A model generated the notes under the pieces. That model saw only the letters and a list, made by a program, of their open reading frames with translations, was not told where the DNA came from and did not search any database. The translations under genes and the position numbers were made by a program. This document shows positions 50,257 to 61,057 of a stretch of 64,000 bases of DNA, piece by piece. Origin of the DNA: Chrysemys picta bellii (taxonomy: Eukaryota; Chordata; Testudines; Emydidae); contig NC_088792.1 in NCBI RefSeq assembly GCF_011386835.1, positions 66,031,287-66,095,286 on the forward strand, written 5' to 3'. Position 1 is the first letter of the stretch. Each line of letters begins with the position of its first letter.

Positions 50257-51196
50257 TAGGGTTGACAACTTTCTATTTGCAGAAAACCGAACACCCTTGC
50301 CCCATCCCTTTCCCCGCAGCCATGCCACTGCCCCACCTCTTCTCAGAGGCCCTGCCCCCCACTCACTCCACCTCCCCCCCAGTCACTCGCTCTCCCCCAC
50401 CCTCGCTAACTCTCTCATTTTCACTGGGCTGTGGCCGGGGATGTGGTACAGACTCCGACTGGGGGTGCGGGCTCTGGAGTAGGGTCAGGGATGAGGGATT
50501 TGGGGTACACAAGGGGGCCCTGGGCTGGGGAGGGTGTGGCCGAGTTTGGAGCGTGGGAGGGGGCTCCAGGCTGTGGCAGGGACGTGGGAGGGGGTTTGGG
50601 CTCTGGCCTGGGAGTGCGGGCTCTGGAGTGGGGCCAGAAATGAGGCGTTCAGGGTGCAGGAGGGGGCTCCGGGCTGGGGCAAGGGTGCAGGAGGGGGTAC
50701 ATGCTCTGGGCTGGGGGTGTGGACTCTGGGGTGGGGCCAGGGATGATGGGCTTAGGGTGCAGGAGGCGGCTCAGGGCTGGGGGTTGGGGAGGAGGTTCAG
50801 GGGGCAGGCTCCGGGCGGTGCTCACCGCAGGCAGCTCCCGGAAACTGCGACATGTCCCTCTGGTTCCTAGGCACAGGGGCGGTCAAGTGGCTCTGCGTGC
50901 TGCCCCCGGCTGCAGGCACCACCCCCACAGCTCCTATTGGCCACGTTCCCGGCCAATGGGAGCTGTACAGCTGGCGCTCAGGACGGGGCAGCACGCAGAG
51001 CCTCCCTGGCCACCTCTGCAGCTAGGAGCCAGAGGGACATGTCGCCGCTTCCGGGAGCCATGCAGAGCTGGGTAGGGAGCCTGTCTGCACCGCAACTGAA
51101 CTTTTAGTGGCCCGATCAGCAGTGCTGACTGGAGCCACCAGGATCCCTTTTCGACCAGATGTTCCGGTCGAAAACCGGATGCCTACTTGTCACCCA
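50257..51196. mobile_element. hAT element, AGGGTTGACAAC/TGTCACCC type
   Basis: Starts TAGGGTTGACAACTTTCTA and ends with GTCGAAAACCGGATGCC and TTGTCACCCA, mirroring the element at 44208-45090 in opposite orientation. The interior is GC-rich with imperfect tandem GCAGGAGGGGGCTC phrases. Target duplication is not clear. It interrupts the LTR-like sequence of 50055. The 206-residue open frame from 50250 is repeat-derived. Confidence 0.75.
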
Positions 51197-52030
51197 GGCA
51201 AGTTTGCCTTTTTGACAGACAGTCCCGTACACTAAAAAAAAAAAATCTCAAGAGTATTCACCTTACCCCCAGTTCCAAAGGACCAGTCACTTATCCCAGG
51301 TCAATTGAACCTTAGATCCTATACCAAACACCTGCAGCCAATCCTATTATAAATTAACTAAAGATTTATTGACTAAAAAAAAGAAATAAGAGCATTATTT
51401 ACAAGTTTATAGCACACAAATTAATTACAGATTTAAGTTTCAAAAAGTGATAGAAGCGTCTGGAATATGAAAGCTGTGTGTGTCTTCAAGGATTAACCCA
51501 AACTAAGCAGCTGGGGATCCCTTGCTTACGCACAGAAAACTTGCCCTTTCAAAGTCCAAGCAACACAGAGATCCAGTTTCTTCTTGTCAGGGATTTTTAT
51601 TCCCTTCCCCCAGAGTTCATGCTGATGGGAGGAGTCCACGGGTATGTCTCCTCTTAATGGGTGTGGGGGGAGAGCTGTTAATAAAGCCTTTGTTTTTTTG
51701 ATGTTTCACAATGGCTCATTAGATTTTGGTGGGCAGGACCTAACCCCTTCGGTAGAAAGCCAGAATTTTACATTAATTAATTAATGCTCCTTTCCTGTTT
51801 GATGACTTATACAATTACAGAGGTTTACAATGCAAACACTCAATATAGTCTTATAACATGGGGTACAGATGTTATAAGTGTGATTACTACATGCCGCATC
51901 CTACAAGCAATTCATAAAGTCTAAACACATTCTTAGAAATTTAACATCTATTTTAACAATGCTAACACACAAATGAGCCAGACTGGTTTCCAGCTATGCA
52001 TTTGTCAATGTTCTGATGAGGCCAAGGGAC
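51197..52030. repeat. LTR-retroelement-like sequence (continuation, tentative)
   Basis: GGCAAGTTTGCCTTTTTGAC, CAGTCACTTATCCCAGGTCA and CAGGGATTTTTATTCCC follow the LTR-like direct repeat when the hAT element at 50257 is ignored. I recall these phrases together in turtle LTR elements. No coding region or ends could be defined. Confidence 0.4.
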
Positions 52031-53807
52031 CTTGGCATGAGCTGGCACTTGGTCTGCCAGAGTCATACTTAACACATTAGTTACAAAAACTTCTTTAACT
52101 TTTTTAATATTAGAAAATAGAAGGTACCATTTCATAGATACTTACAGCACATGAAAAGCTGGCCATACCCTTATTGTAACCTTGGACATCATGAGTATGA
52201 GACACAGATCACTTATGCATTGCATAGGAGCAACAAGATCTCTTCAAAATTGAAACAGAATTCTTTTCTTCCCAGACTGAAATCCCCATTACCCAAAACA
52301 TGTAAAAAAATCAATGAAATTCAGAAACTATTTGCAATCAGAACAATGGAGGTAGGCATTCTGTACACCATAATTTGTGGAGTAGGTAGTAGGAGAAAGT
52401 GTACAACTGTTGCGAAGCAGACACCTTCAAAACAACTTCTGGATTAAGCAGAAGCCAAAGTTTATGGAATGTGAATCAAAGAGTTATGAGAAAATAAAAT
52501 CTCTTTCCACTAATATGGGGTCAACAATGAAGCAAATGTCATTCTTTATGCAAAACGTATTATAAAGTCCCATCGTGCTTCCAATGAGGATCATGACCCT
52601 AAATTATAAGGAATCTGGTAGCAAGTTCTATATTTCAGTTGCCTAATAGTTTTCATTAGGAAACATTTGACTTTTTTAGGGATGTTTTAACACCTCCATC
52701 GTTTGCAGATGTCTTTTGACATTCATCAGAAAGAAAAAGTCTTGGTGCTAGAGAAATGCCTTTTCTTTATCTCAGGGAATTCTGTTAAAATTTGGCTGAA
52801 AAATATTTTTTTAAAAACTGCAATTTCCCTTCTGCTGTTTGCATAGTCAGCACGATTTTGGCAACATAGCAAAATAATAGTTGAACGTGAATATTCCAGT
52901 CTAAAACCAGGTCTACATTGCCACAGAAGCAGTAGCGCCAGCTGATACTGCACTGGGAACCCCAGGAGCAAACAACTTCCCCAAGAGGGGGAAGAAGTGA
53001 TGGCCTGTTGGGCTCCCCTCAACAAATCCTGCCCCCAGTGGCCATCCCTCTTCTGGGGGCACCATCTAGGCACAGAGTTTTCCCCCCACCTCCCAGAGTG
53101 AAGAAGGAAGGGGGAGAGAGAGCACTAGACTGGGTCCTGTCTCCCCTTATGGACACAGGGCATGGCCCCACCCACCCATCTCTGCCCCTGTGCGGGCACC
53201 ACATAGATAAAGAGCTCATCACCACCATCACCACACACACACACAGGGTGAAGAAGAGAGAAAGACGTCTGGACTGGGCTCCCCCCGGCCACCTCTTGCA
53301 ACAAGCACATTGCCACAGTGGCCCTTCCTCCTACTTCAGAGAAACAGCTTTCTCCTGCTTCCAACCCATGTATAATCATTCCTGTAGCTCACGCTGTGCT
53401 GCAATGCTGAAGGTTCAGTGTTAAACCCTACCAATGATACACGATGGCACAGGTCATACAGTTGCTCACAACAGAATTTTTTAAAATCTTTTCCCATTGA
53501 AAAAAGAGATAAGAATGTTATTTAGGTTGCAAAGCCAAGCATTCAAAAGTTAGGAAATAAAATTGCACATGCAACTTAATTCATTCCCCTTGTGTGTATG
53601 CATTATGACAATCTTTAATTACATGATCACGTACTATTTTTCCAAGGGACCCCTGACTTATTGAGTGTACAGGATGAATGTACACTGTACAATTCAATCA
53701 GGGTTATGAAGTGAATGAGAAAGTTTGTAGGATCCTCTTCCTTTGTTGCAGAAGTTGGAAGAAGTGTGTAGAAAATGAGGCTAGAGACAATGGGGGGAGG
53801 GAAGAAT

Positions 53808-53880
53808 GGTCCCGTGGTTAAAGCAAATGAACGTCAGTCAGGAGAACTCAGTTCTATGCTGGCTCTGCAACAGGAACTCT
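53808..53880 (+). repeat. MIR-like SINE head fragment
   Basis: CGTGGTTAAAGCAAATGAAC, AGTCAGGAGAACTCAGTTCT and GCTGGCTCTGCAACAGG match the 5' half of a MIR-like SINE. Confidence 0.5.
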
Positions 53881-54025
53881 ATGTGCTGTTTTGCAATTTA
53901 TACAGCCTGAACTGTTCATAGGTAGTCAGTCCCTGATTGTGTTTCTCTCACCTGGGGTCTGATATACAGAAGTGCTGAGCAGTCACAACTGCAACTGAAG
54001 TCAATGGAAGCACCTCTCTGACAGT

Positions 54026-54225
54026 AAGGCAGCATGGTCTGGAGAAACAAGTACATGGTTTGGAGACAGAGGGTCTTGCATTCGAACCCTGGCTCTCTAC
54101 TGATTCAGTGTGTGGCCTCAGGCATGTTTCTTTCTGAATTTCCCCATGTGTAAAATGGGGATGATACAGAGATGAATTCATCAGTATTTGTGATCCACTT
54201 AAATACTACATTAATAAGCACCATA
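54026..54225 (+). repeat. MIR-like SINE
   Basis: AAGGCAGCATGGTCTGGAGA, TTGCATTCGAACCCTGGCTC, GTGTGGCCTCAGGCATGTTT and CCCATGTGTAAAATGGGGAT follow the MIR order, with a tail like GTGATCCACTTAAATACTAC. Confidence 0.8.
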
Positions 54226-54285
54226 GAAAAGGCCGAGATGAAATGAATAATGCATTGCAGACTTTGGATGATATGCAGTAAATAA

Positions 54286-54537
54286 GGGTACATCTTCACT
54301 TACCGGAGGGTCCGGCGGCAGGCAATCGATGTTCTGGGATCGATCCTGGAAGTGCTCGCCGTCGACGCCGGTACTCCAGCTCGCCGAGAGGAGTACGCGG
54401 CATCAACGGGGGAGCCTTCCTGCCGCGTCTGGACCCGCGGTAAGTTCGGACTAAGGTACTTCGAATTCAGCTACGTTATTAACGTAGCTGAATTTGCGTA
54501 CCTTAGTCCGAAGTGGGGGCTTAGTGGGGACCAGGCC
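54286..54537. mobile_element. hAT-like MITE, copy 2 (hairpin-less form)
   Basis: Closely matches the element at 8986-9281 (GAGGAGTACGCGGC, GGTAAGTTCGGACTAAGGTA, GTAGCTGAATTTGCGTACC) but lacks the 20-bp hairpin block: TGGGATCGATCCTGGAAG is continuous. The ends are GTACATCTTCACTTACCGG and GTGGGGACCAGGCC. Confidence 0.8.
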
Positions 54538-54692
54538 TTTGGTAGGAGTTACTAATTTAATGAAGATAAAAATACTGAACAGCTGCCTCTTCTCTCATGT
54601 ACCGCCTAGGCAGTGTAGAGAACGAGGCTAGTGTCCTGTGCAAAAAAAAAAAAATAGTACATGATCATATAATTAAAGACAGTACCATAAAG

Positions 54693-55024
54693 CAGTGCTT
54701 CTCAAAGCCGGTCCCCCGCTTGTTCAGGGAAAGCCCCTGGTGGTCCGGGCCAGTTTGTTTACCTGCCGCGTCCACAGGTTCGGCCGATCGCAGCTCCCAC
54801 TGGCCGCGGTTTGCCGCTCCAGGCCAATGGGGGCTGCAGGAAGCGGCGCTGGCCGAGGGATGTGCTGGCCACCCTTCCCGCAGCCCCCATTGGCCTGGAG
54901 CAGCAAACCGCGGCCAGTGGGAGCCGCAATTGGCTGAACCTGCGGACATGGCAAGTAAACAAACCGGCCCGGACCGCCAGGGACTTTCCCTGAACAAGCA
55001 GCAGACCAGCTTTGAGAAGCACTG
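54693..55024. mobile_element. hAT element, CAGTGCTTCTCAAAGCC family, copy 2
   Basis: A 332-bp element with ends CAGTGCTTCTCAAAGCCGG and CCAGCTTTGAGAAGCACTG and a perfect 8-bp duplication CCATAAAG (54685-54692 and 55025-55032). It is less decayed than its sister at 49137. Open frames on both strands (such as 54597-55064) come from this element. Confidence 0.95.
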
Positions 55025-55189
55025 CCATAAAGCGCACACTGGGGCGTATGGGGGGGTTGAATAGAGATTGCTTGTGCAATCTCAGCTCTGGTATTTCCTA
55101 ATTTTCAAAGTGCTTAACTATCGACTTTGCAACTTAAATAACTTTTAACACAGCTTTTTTGTATATGACCTATATGAAGTATTTGTTGG

Positions 55190-55865
55190 TGTGGCGGGGC
55201 ATGCTTGCCCTGCACTGGTACTGCCAGGGTTAACTCCACCCTTTGGGCCAAAGAGGCCACGCCCCCTTGGCCCTTCAGGTCATGTACCAGCTGGAGACCG
55301 GGTATAAAAGGGAGCAGCCCAGCTCATTCAGGGTGGACTGATGAGGAGGGAGGATGTATGCATGCTGTGAGCTCCCTCCAGACTGGGACATGCTGAGACC
55401 CAGGTGAATGCTCAAGCTCCTGCAGATGCTGAAGGAGTAATGGAGCTGCTGGGAGCCACACAGGCTAAAGAGCCCAAAGAACTTGGAGATGCCAGGACCA
55501 CTGCACCAAGGACAGGGTAGGAAGTAGCACAGTGCACTAGTCATTGTGTTGGGTGGTGTCAGTGTGTTTTGGATGGAGTCCCCTGCTGACCCAGTAGTGA
55601 GCACACTTGCCACTGCCAGGGCCCTGAGCTGGGACCTGGTGGAGCAGGGAGGGCCTGGGTCCCCCTATCTGGCTGCCACCCACCCCCAGGTGGTGGCCAA
55701 CTCCCCTGACTGGCCACTAGGCCACACAGCCCTGAGAGAGGGCAGTTATATTGACTTACCCCTAGGCCACACTGTACCAAGACAAAGGTGATTGCCAAGA
55801 TTCAGCTGTGGGGAAATAACTCTCACCCTGCCCCAGAAGGGGATGGGTGTGCTTGCCCTGTGACA
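55190..55865 (+). mobile_element. Solo LTR, gypsy-like, 5-bp target duplication
   Basis: The 676-bp segment starts TGTGGCGGGGCATGCTTGCC and ends GCTTGCCCTGTGACA (TG...CA), flanked by GTTGG at 55185-55189 and 55866-55870. A TATA box TATAAAA is at 55303-55309, in GGTATAAAAGGGAGCAGCCC. There are no internal genes, so it is a solo LTR. Five-base duplications and the sequence style suggest Metaviridae (gypsy) rather than a retrovirus, but the class is an inference. Confidence 0.8.
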
Positions 55866-57194
55866 GTTGGATTGTTTAAATAAGCTATCCTGTTTTCTAG
55901 AAAAAATGTAGAGTAGTGAAGTTACCAACTGAATAGCAATAGATGCCCTCAAGGCTTTTTCTCCCCACCCCAATTCAATGGACAGACATGTCTGTAAGGG
56001 TTAACTAGACAATATTTGTTATTACTTACCCCCTTGTCCCCCAGAATTCTTAAGTATCCTGTCTAACCTACAGAAGTCTCTCAACTCTATACATGTTTTA
56101 TTATGCTCAAAAAGAGCTAGGCGATCAACAAGTGTTAAGTATGCTTTTCCCTCAAGTACTCTGATAAATCAGAATGTGAACTGGGGTTGGTGTATTAAAC
56201 TGTAAATATGACTTCCACTGTAACTTAAAGATCTAGATATTATTCTTGTTGTACTAAATTTTAAACTATTTTAAGAGAAGTTTAAAAACACACATCACTT
56301 CATCATTAAACTTGTTTACTGAAGATAGTACTTGTAAAGAGTACAGCTTCACTTCACCCTAGAAGAATTGTAACCCAAGGGTATTTTACAGACTAAATAG
56401 GTATTTATCAATAGCCAACTTTGCATTTCACAGTAATCTATGAGACCCTCCATGTACAGCTGTCCCCCCAGTCTGTACATGAAAGGCCTCAGCTGCCTCT
56501 GCAGCACTACCTCATTGAGCCTTATAGAGGCCTTTTCAAGCAAACTATGCTGGGGGAGAGTGGAGACTAAATAGGATTGGGGGACGGAGAAAAGGATGCA
56601 CATTATTAGAAGAAATAATACAAACTCAGACTGTATTATTTCATCTGCATATCTCCCCTTAGATCTCATGGACAGCCATGTCAAGCACAGTTCCCAGCAG
56701 TGCTTCACCAGGGTGGAAGCTGCAGGGTGCCAGAGGCAAAGAACTTCCATGAGGATGCCCCTGGGTCTCCTGCAGAACGCTAGAACCTTGTGGATCCCTG
56801 AAAATTTGCCAGGTTTGGAGTCTGCAGCTTAATCCTTTGGGATTGGGGGGGGGGGGCGTGTCACAAACCTGCTCCTGATATTACATGGTAATTTCATAGA
56901 GATATCCAGAGGATTTTACTGCAGAAGGGGTTCTAGGCCAACATTTTTTTTTACAAATGTTAATTACACTCAGACACCAGATAGCCTTAATCTTTCTGAG
57001 TCTACTTTGCAAACCTGCCTCCTTAAAATTAAGCACCTAAATAAGTAGCCTGATTTTAAGAGGTACGGAACTAAAACTAAGTTTAGCGGGAGATGTAAGT
57101 ACTCTGTCCCTGTGAAATTCAGGCCATTTCTTCAGGTGCCGAAGTATGGCTTTAAGTGCCTAGCTTTAGGCACCAGAATTTGAAGAATGTGGTC

Positions 57195-57290
57195 TAAGCG
57201 TCTTTGCCAAGGTCACGTGGAAGTCTGTGGCACAACCAGGAATAGAAACCAAGTTTTCCAGTGCTTTAACCACTGAAACTGACGTAGTCA
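57195..57290 (-). repeat. MIR-like SINE fragment, reverse orientation
   Basis: GTGGCACAACCAGGAATAGA and CCAGTGCTTTAACCACTGAA are the reverse complement of the MIR head (AGTGGTTAAAGCACTGG...TCTATTCCTGG). Confidence 0.55.
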
Positions 57291-57771
57291 GCGAGCTGCA
57301 AAGTCTCTCTCACACTTTTTCCAAAGAGAAATAAAAAATCCTGAGTTTTGAGATGTATAACTTACCCCAAATCAGTAACAATAAGCTATTTAGTGCTGCA
57401 AAAAAAGGAAATCAAGTACACTAGTGTAAATCTTAAGCATAACAAAATAAAGCATGCCTCAAAGCATTTTCTTTAAATTTTAGATGTTTGAAAGCCTCTT
57501 ATGTATACTAATGCTGGTCACCTTTTGTGGTGAGAAAGTATGCTTTAGTAGTCAGTTCATCACACTTCATCATGTCTATATAAATATCAACACCTCCATA
57601 GCCACACCATAATCTTTCACACATTTTATTGAAACAATATGTGATGCACCAACATAGTAACATTTAAATTAAGCCAGGTGATCTACGACTATATTGTTTT
57701 CACATGAACTAATACATTTTTCTGTTTTATTGGTTTTGGGACATGTAAACTGCCAAAAGGGATCTTTAGAC

Positions 57772-58757
57772 CAGAGGTGGGGAACCTTTTTTTCTATCGG
57801 GGCCACTGACCCACAGAAAAAAACAGTCATAGGCCACACACAGCCCTGGGGGGTGGAGAGGTTGCGGAGCCTTGGGGCTTCCCCTAAGCTGTGGGATGGG
57901 ACCAGAGATAAGAGGTTCAGGGTGCGGGACGGGGCTCTGGGCTGGGGCAGGGGTTTGGACGGGGTGCAGGCTCTGGGTTGGGGATGAGGGGCTTGGAGTG
58001 TAGGAGGGGGCTCAGGCTGGGGCAGGGGGTTGGAGTGCAGGAGGAGGTATGGGTGCCAGCTCTGGGGGGCGTTTGAGTGTGGGACAACGCTTAGGGCTTG
58101 GGTAGGGGGGTGGGGGTGCAGGGTCTGGGAGGGAGTTAGGGTGCTGGAGGGGGTTCTGACTGGGAGCAGGGGGCTGGGGGCAGGTGGGGGTGTGGGGAGG
58201 GAGTTAGGGTGCAGAAGGAGGTTCAGACCTGGAGTAGTGGATTGGGGGTCTGGGCTCCAGCCAAGCAGCACTCACCGCGGTGGCTCCCGGTCAGTGGCAT
58301 AACGGGGCTAAGGCAGGCTCCCTGCCTGCTGGGGCTCCGCTGCTCCCAGAAACAGGCGCCATGTCTGGCCCCTTTATGGAGAGGCCAGGGGGCTCTGCAC
58401 GGTGCGTGCTTCCCACACTAGCAGGAGCTACCACTGCAGCTCCTATTGGCTGCAGTTCCTGGGCAATGGGAGCTTCAGAGCTGCCGATGGGGTTGGGGGC
58501 AGTGCGCAGAGCTTCCCTGATCGCCCCTGCTCCTAGGGGCCGCAGGGACATGCTGGTAGCTTCTGGGAGCTGCATGGAGCCAACTGGACTTTTAACGGCA
58601 TGGCAACCGTAGCTTCCCCCTGCATCGCGGCGAGACGGTGCTTGCAGTGTCAGCACTATGGGGGGGAGGGGTGCTGAAGCTTGGGGCTTCTGGGCCATGG
58701 CACAGAGGCTTGCCATGGGGCAGATCTGGCCTGCGGGCCGTAGGTTCCCCACCCCTG
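57772..58757. mobile_element. hAT element, CAGAGGTGGGGAACC family
   Basis: A 986-bp element with ends CAGAGGTGGGGAACC and GGTTCCCCACCCCTG, flanked by CTTTAGAC (57764-57771) and CTCTAGAC (58758-58765), a 7/8 duplication of Charlie-type NTCTAGAN. Its GC-rich interior has imperfect tandem repeats of the GGGTGCAGGAGGGGGTT type, producing long spurious open frames on both strands. Confidence 0.88.
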
Positions 58758-58930
58758 CTCTAGACCAACTATGTTCCTCAAAGATTTGGATGCGGTACCT
58801 TTCAACTCACTGGATAGGATTCAGCCGGGGTCAGTATGACCAAATTTTGGTCACATGATGCCTGTTTCACTATCCATTCATTCCAATATAAGCCCTCAGT
58901 TGGTGGACAGATTTTTACATCACCATTGGT

Positions 58931-59330
58931 ATCCTTAGCAAGACAAGGAGAGTGAGGTAACATCTTCTATTGGACCGACTTCTGTTGGCAACAAAAGGCA
59001 AGTCTAACATACAGTGCTACATCAATGCAGCTGCGCTGCTATAGCGCATCTGGTGAAGATGCGCTGCGCCATCAGGAGAACGCTCTCCCGTTGGCAAAAT
59101 TACTCCACCTTGGCAAGAATCATAAGCTATATCAGCGGGAGAGCATCTCCTGCCGTCATAGCACCAATATGGACAGCACAAAACTTGTGTGAGGTTAACC
59201 CCCCAAGGGACGTCTATGATTCTATGAAGTTAGATTAACTTGGGTAATAGTGCAGACCTGCCCAAAGACAAGCTTTAGAGCTTTCACAGATCTCTTCAGG
59301 TCCTGGGACCAACACAGCTACAACACTGCT
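58931..59330. repeat. Family B repeat interrupted by a MITE
   Basis: GACAAGGAGAGTGAGGTAAC and GGACCGACTTCTGTTGG (to about 58989) continue after 59266 as GACAAGCTTTAGAGCTTTCA and CTCTTCAGGTCCTGGGACC. The order matches the left arm of the 43121 copy if the intervening 275 bp are removed. Confidence 0.75.
58990..59265. mobile_element. hAT-like MITE inside family B repeat
   Basis: Related to the element at 21430: GGCAAGTCTAACATACAGTG at the left, AGTGCAGACCTGCCC at the right, and an internal AGCGGGAGAGCATCTCCTGCC hairpin-like block. The expected 8-bp duplication is not preserved. Confidence 0.65.
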
Positions 59331-60151
59331 GAAACTGACAAGGTTACAAAGGGGTCAGGCATCAAAACTAGCGTGAAGACTGAAGAACAGTCTCACCCCT
59401 AGTTTCTCTCTCCAAATTAAATGAAAGCACATTATTGAGCAGGTGCAGGAAAGTGTGCAGAGAGACATGCATGTACCTATTATTTGAATATTATTTGTAA
59501 ATATAATCTAAGCAAATAATATGGAAAATCCAGAATAAGTAGACAGTATATATTGTGTGACAGAGACCAAGGAAGTAAGAAGCAGGCCTGTCCTTCCTCA
59601 TTTCAGCTGTACTGAAATAGAAGGCAGATTATTTTTTTTAAGAGCATAATCAAAGGCTAAGTAAACAGAGCCTGCGGGGGATCTTTAAATACAGAAAAAA
59701 TAATTGGGAAGGAAAAGACTATAAAACTGCACAAATTAAGAGTGGCCTCTTCACCATTAAATGAGAAACTACTTTCAGGAACAGTACAAGTCCCTAGAAT
59801 AAAGTTTTTGTTTGTTTGTTTTTTAAACCTTACAAATACAAAAACCATTCTTTAGCATCACAGATTCTTACCACTCAGCCACCTGCACCACTACTCTCCA
59901 CCCAGTCCTTTACTCTCCCCTTCCAATCACCAACAACACTCACCTCTGCTACAAGCACTACACTGAAAGTGTGTGGTGACAACCAAATACAGAAAGGAAT
60001 CAATCCATCTAATAAATGCAAAATAACCCACCATTCCCTGAGGTGCAGCTACCACCCTCCCTCCCCGCGCCAGACCCCCATGTCTGCTCCCCTGCCCCCC
60101 CATACTCCTTCTCAGACACCCCAACCTCCTGGGAGCCCCCTCCCGGGTTAC

Positions 60152-60200
60152 CTGCCAGGAGGCTGACGATGTCCTCGGGCAGGGCGGGTGGGCTGCGCAT
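60152..60200 (-). CDS. SKAP2: SKAP2 coding exon 1 (start codon exon)
   Basis: SKAP2 is a cytosolic adaptor for Src-family kinases and ADAP/PRAM in integrin and immune-receptor signalling. This exon encodes residues 1-16, MRSPPALPEDIVSLLA, plus the first base of codon 17. The ATG is at 60200-60198 with A at -3, and the exon ends at a GT donor (GGCAG|GTAACC). It aligns with the recalled human N-terminus ending PLPEEIRNLLA and is about six residues shorter. The phase-1 end joins exactly to exon 2 to give Asp17. It lies in a CpG island, as expected for a first exon. No upstream in-frame ATG was seen nearby. SKAP1 is less likely because exons 2-4 match SKAP2 much better. Identification rests on the whole exon set; this short exon alone would be weak. 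Confidence 0.85.
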
Positions 60201-60375
60201 GCTGAGGGGGGAGGGCAGGGGGCAGCTGCTGGCCTCGGACCCAGGAGGGAGGAAGTGACAGCCCCGCCCCCGGCCTCAGCACGGGGAAGTCATTGAAACC
60301 GCAGGAGCAAGAGGGGGCGGAGCTACTCGCTCCTCTCCTCTCTCCGCTTCCCCTCCCCTCCGCTTCAGTCCGGCC

Positions 60376-60385
60376 GCGCATGCGC
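60376..60385. promoter_or_regulatory. NRF1-type palindrome
   Basis: GCGCATGCGC is a perfect match to the NRF1 consensus, about 175 bp upstream of the SKAP2 start codon inside the CpG island. A role in SKAP2 transcription is inferred. Confidence 0.5.
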
Positions 60386-60476
60386 CTCTGCCTCGGTCAG
60401 GCTCAGGGTTGTGGTGTTACTCCCGCTGCTAGGCTCCCACTTAGCACAGCCCCAAGCGGAGCCGGCGTGGTCCCTA

Positions 60477-60485
60477 TCACGTGAC
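60477..60485. promoter_or_regulatory. E-box TCACGTGAC
   Basis: TCACGTGAC matches the palindromic E-box bound by USF and MiT/TFE factors. It lies about 280 bp upstream of the SKAP2 ATG in the CpG island. Binding is inferred. Confidence 0.45.
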
Positions 60486-61057
60486 CACAACTCCCTCCAT
60501 TTTTAATGTGGGCATGAAGTTCAAAGAGGCCTCAGCGGAGGAGCCGCCCCGCATCCCGCTACCTGCATCAAAGATGGCGTCCAAGCCGATTCATTGGCCT
60601 GCTACGCCCTGGGACGGGGCCTCCCTCGCTGATTGGTTCATTGTTTCCGCTCCCTATCCCCGCCCCGTTCATAGCGTTGCTCAGGTCCCCCGCCTTGCGT
60701 CACAGTGCCCCGCCCCGGCTGTAGCGCGCATCCTGCCAGGCAGAGTCTGAGCGCGCTCTTTTAGACGCCCCCCAGGGCAGGGGTCCGGGGCGAGAAGGGC
60801 AGAAACGGGGTGGGGGGGAATGAGCGGGCAGGGGAAGAGGGAGGTGCGGGTGGGCAGGGAGGGAGGAACAGGTGCAAGGGGGGAGGAAGGTGGGGGCAGA
60901 GAGGCAGGAGCAGGGTGCAAGGGGGAGGGACAGAGACTGACCCAAATTGTAATCTACATTTCTTCACTCTCTGTGCTGGATTGGACATAGTGCATAGACA
61001 TCTCTGCTAAGAAGGAGGAAGAGAACAACTATTCTGACTTTAGGCACAATCCTAGAC

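Larger units (their letters stand above)
38647..60151 (-). other. SKAP2 intron 1
   Basis: About 21.5 kb and by far the most transposon-rich part, with most of the GC-rich hAT elements, the SINE, LTR remnants and family B copies. Unique-looking stretches with no recognised feature are 38700-40440, 45100-46500, 47650-48870, 52030-53800 and 55870-57190. A fragment at about 52905 (CCAGGTCTACATTGCCAC) may be one end of another MITE. Confidence 0.75.
60201..60780 (-). promoter_or_regulatory. SKAP2: SKAP2 CpG-island promoter and 5' UTR region
   Basis: A CpG- and GC-rich segment covers exon 1 and its upstream side, with no TATA box at a suitable place. Visible motifs, upstream order on the minus strand, are: CCAAT boxes as ATTGG at 60632-60636 and 60593-60597; a YY1-type AAGATGGCG at 60571-60579; a TCACGTGAC E-box (USF/TFE family type) at 60477-60485; a perfect NRF1 palindrome GCGCATGCGC at 60376-60385; and GC boxes near 60313 and 60262. 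This is a typical architecture of a TATA-less, dispersed-start promoter. The exact transcription start cannot be fixed from sequence alone. Divergent transcription to the right is possible but unsupported. Confidence 0.75.

Noticed and set aside
50250..50870. 206-aa plus-strand frame, glycine-rich
   Set aside because: Lies in a hAT element with tandem GGGGCTCNGG phrases; composition artefact.
52148..52351. Plus-strand 98-aa frame with CTTACAG before it and GAG|GTAGGC inside it
   Set aside because: The splice-like edges are weak and the CTTAC is also a minus-strand donor look-alike. No recognisable domain and no neighbouring exons on the plus strand.
56349..56750. 133-aa minus-strand frame
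   Set aside because: No family resemblance, no splice context, and not part of SKAP2. Length is compatible with chance in 64 kb.
57669..58752. 200-aa and 153-aa minus-strand frames
   Set aside because: Proline-rich translations of the imperfect tandem repeats in the CAGAGGTGGGGAACC hAT element.
60481..60945. Open frames on both strands in the CpG island
   Set aside because: Stop-poor GC-rich DNA; no domain, and the minus frames are low-complexity proline runs from the purine-rich tract.
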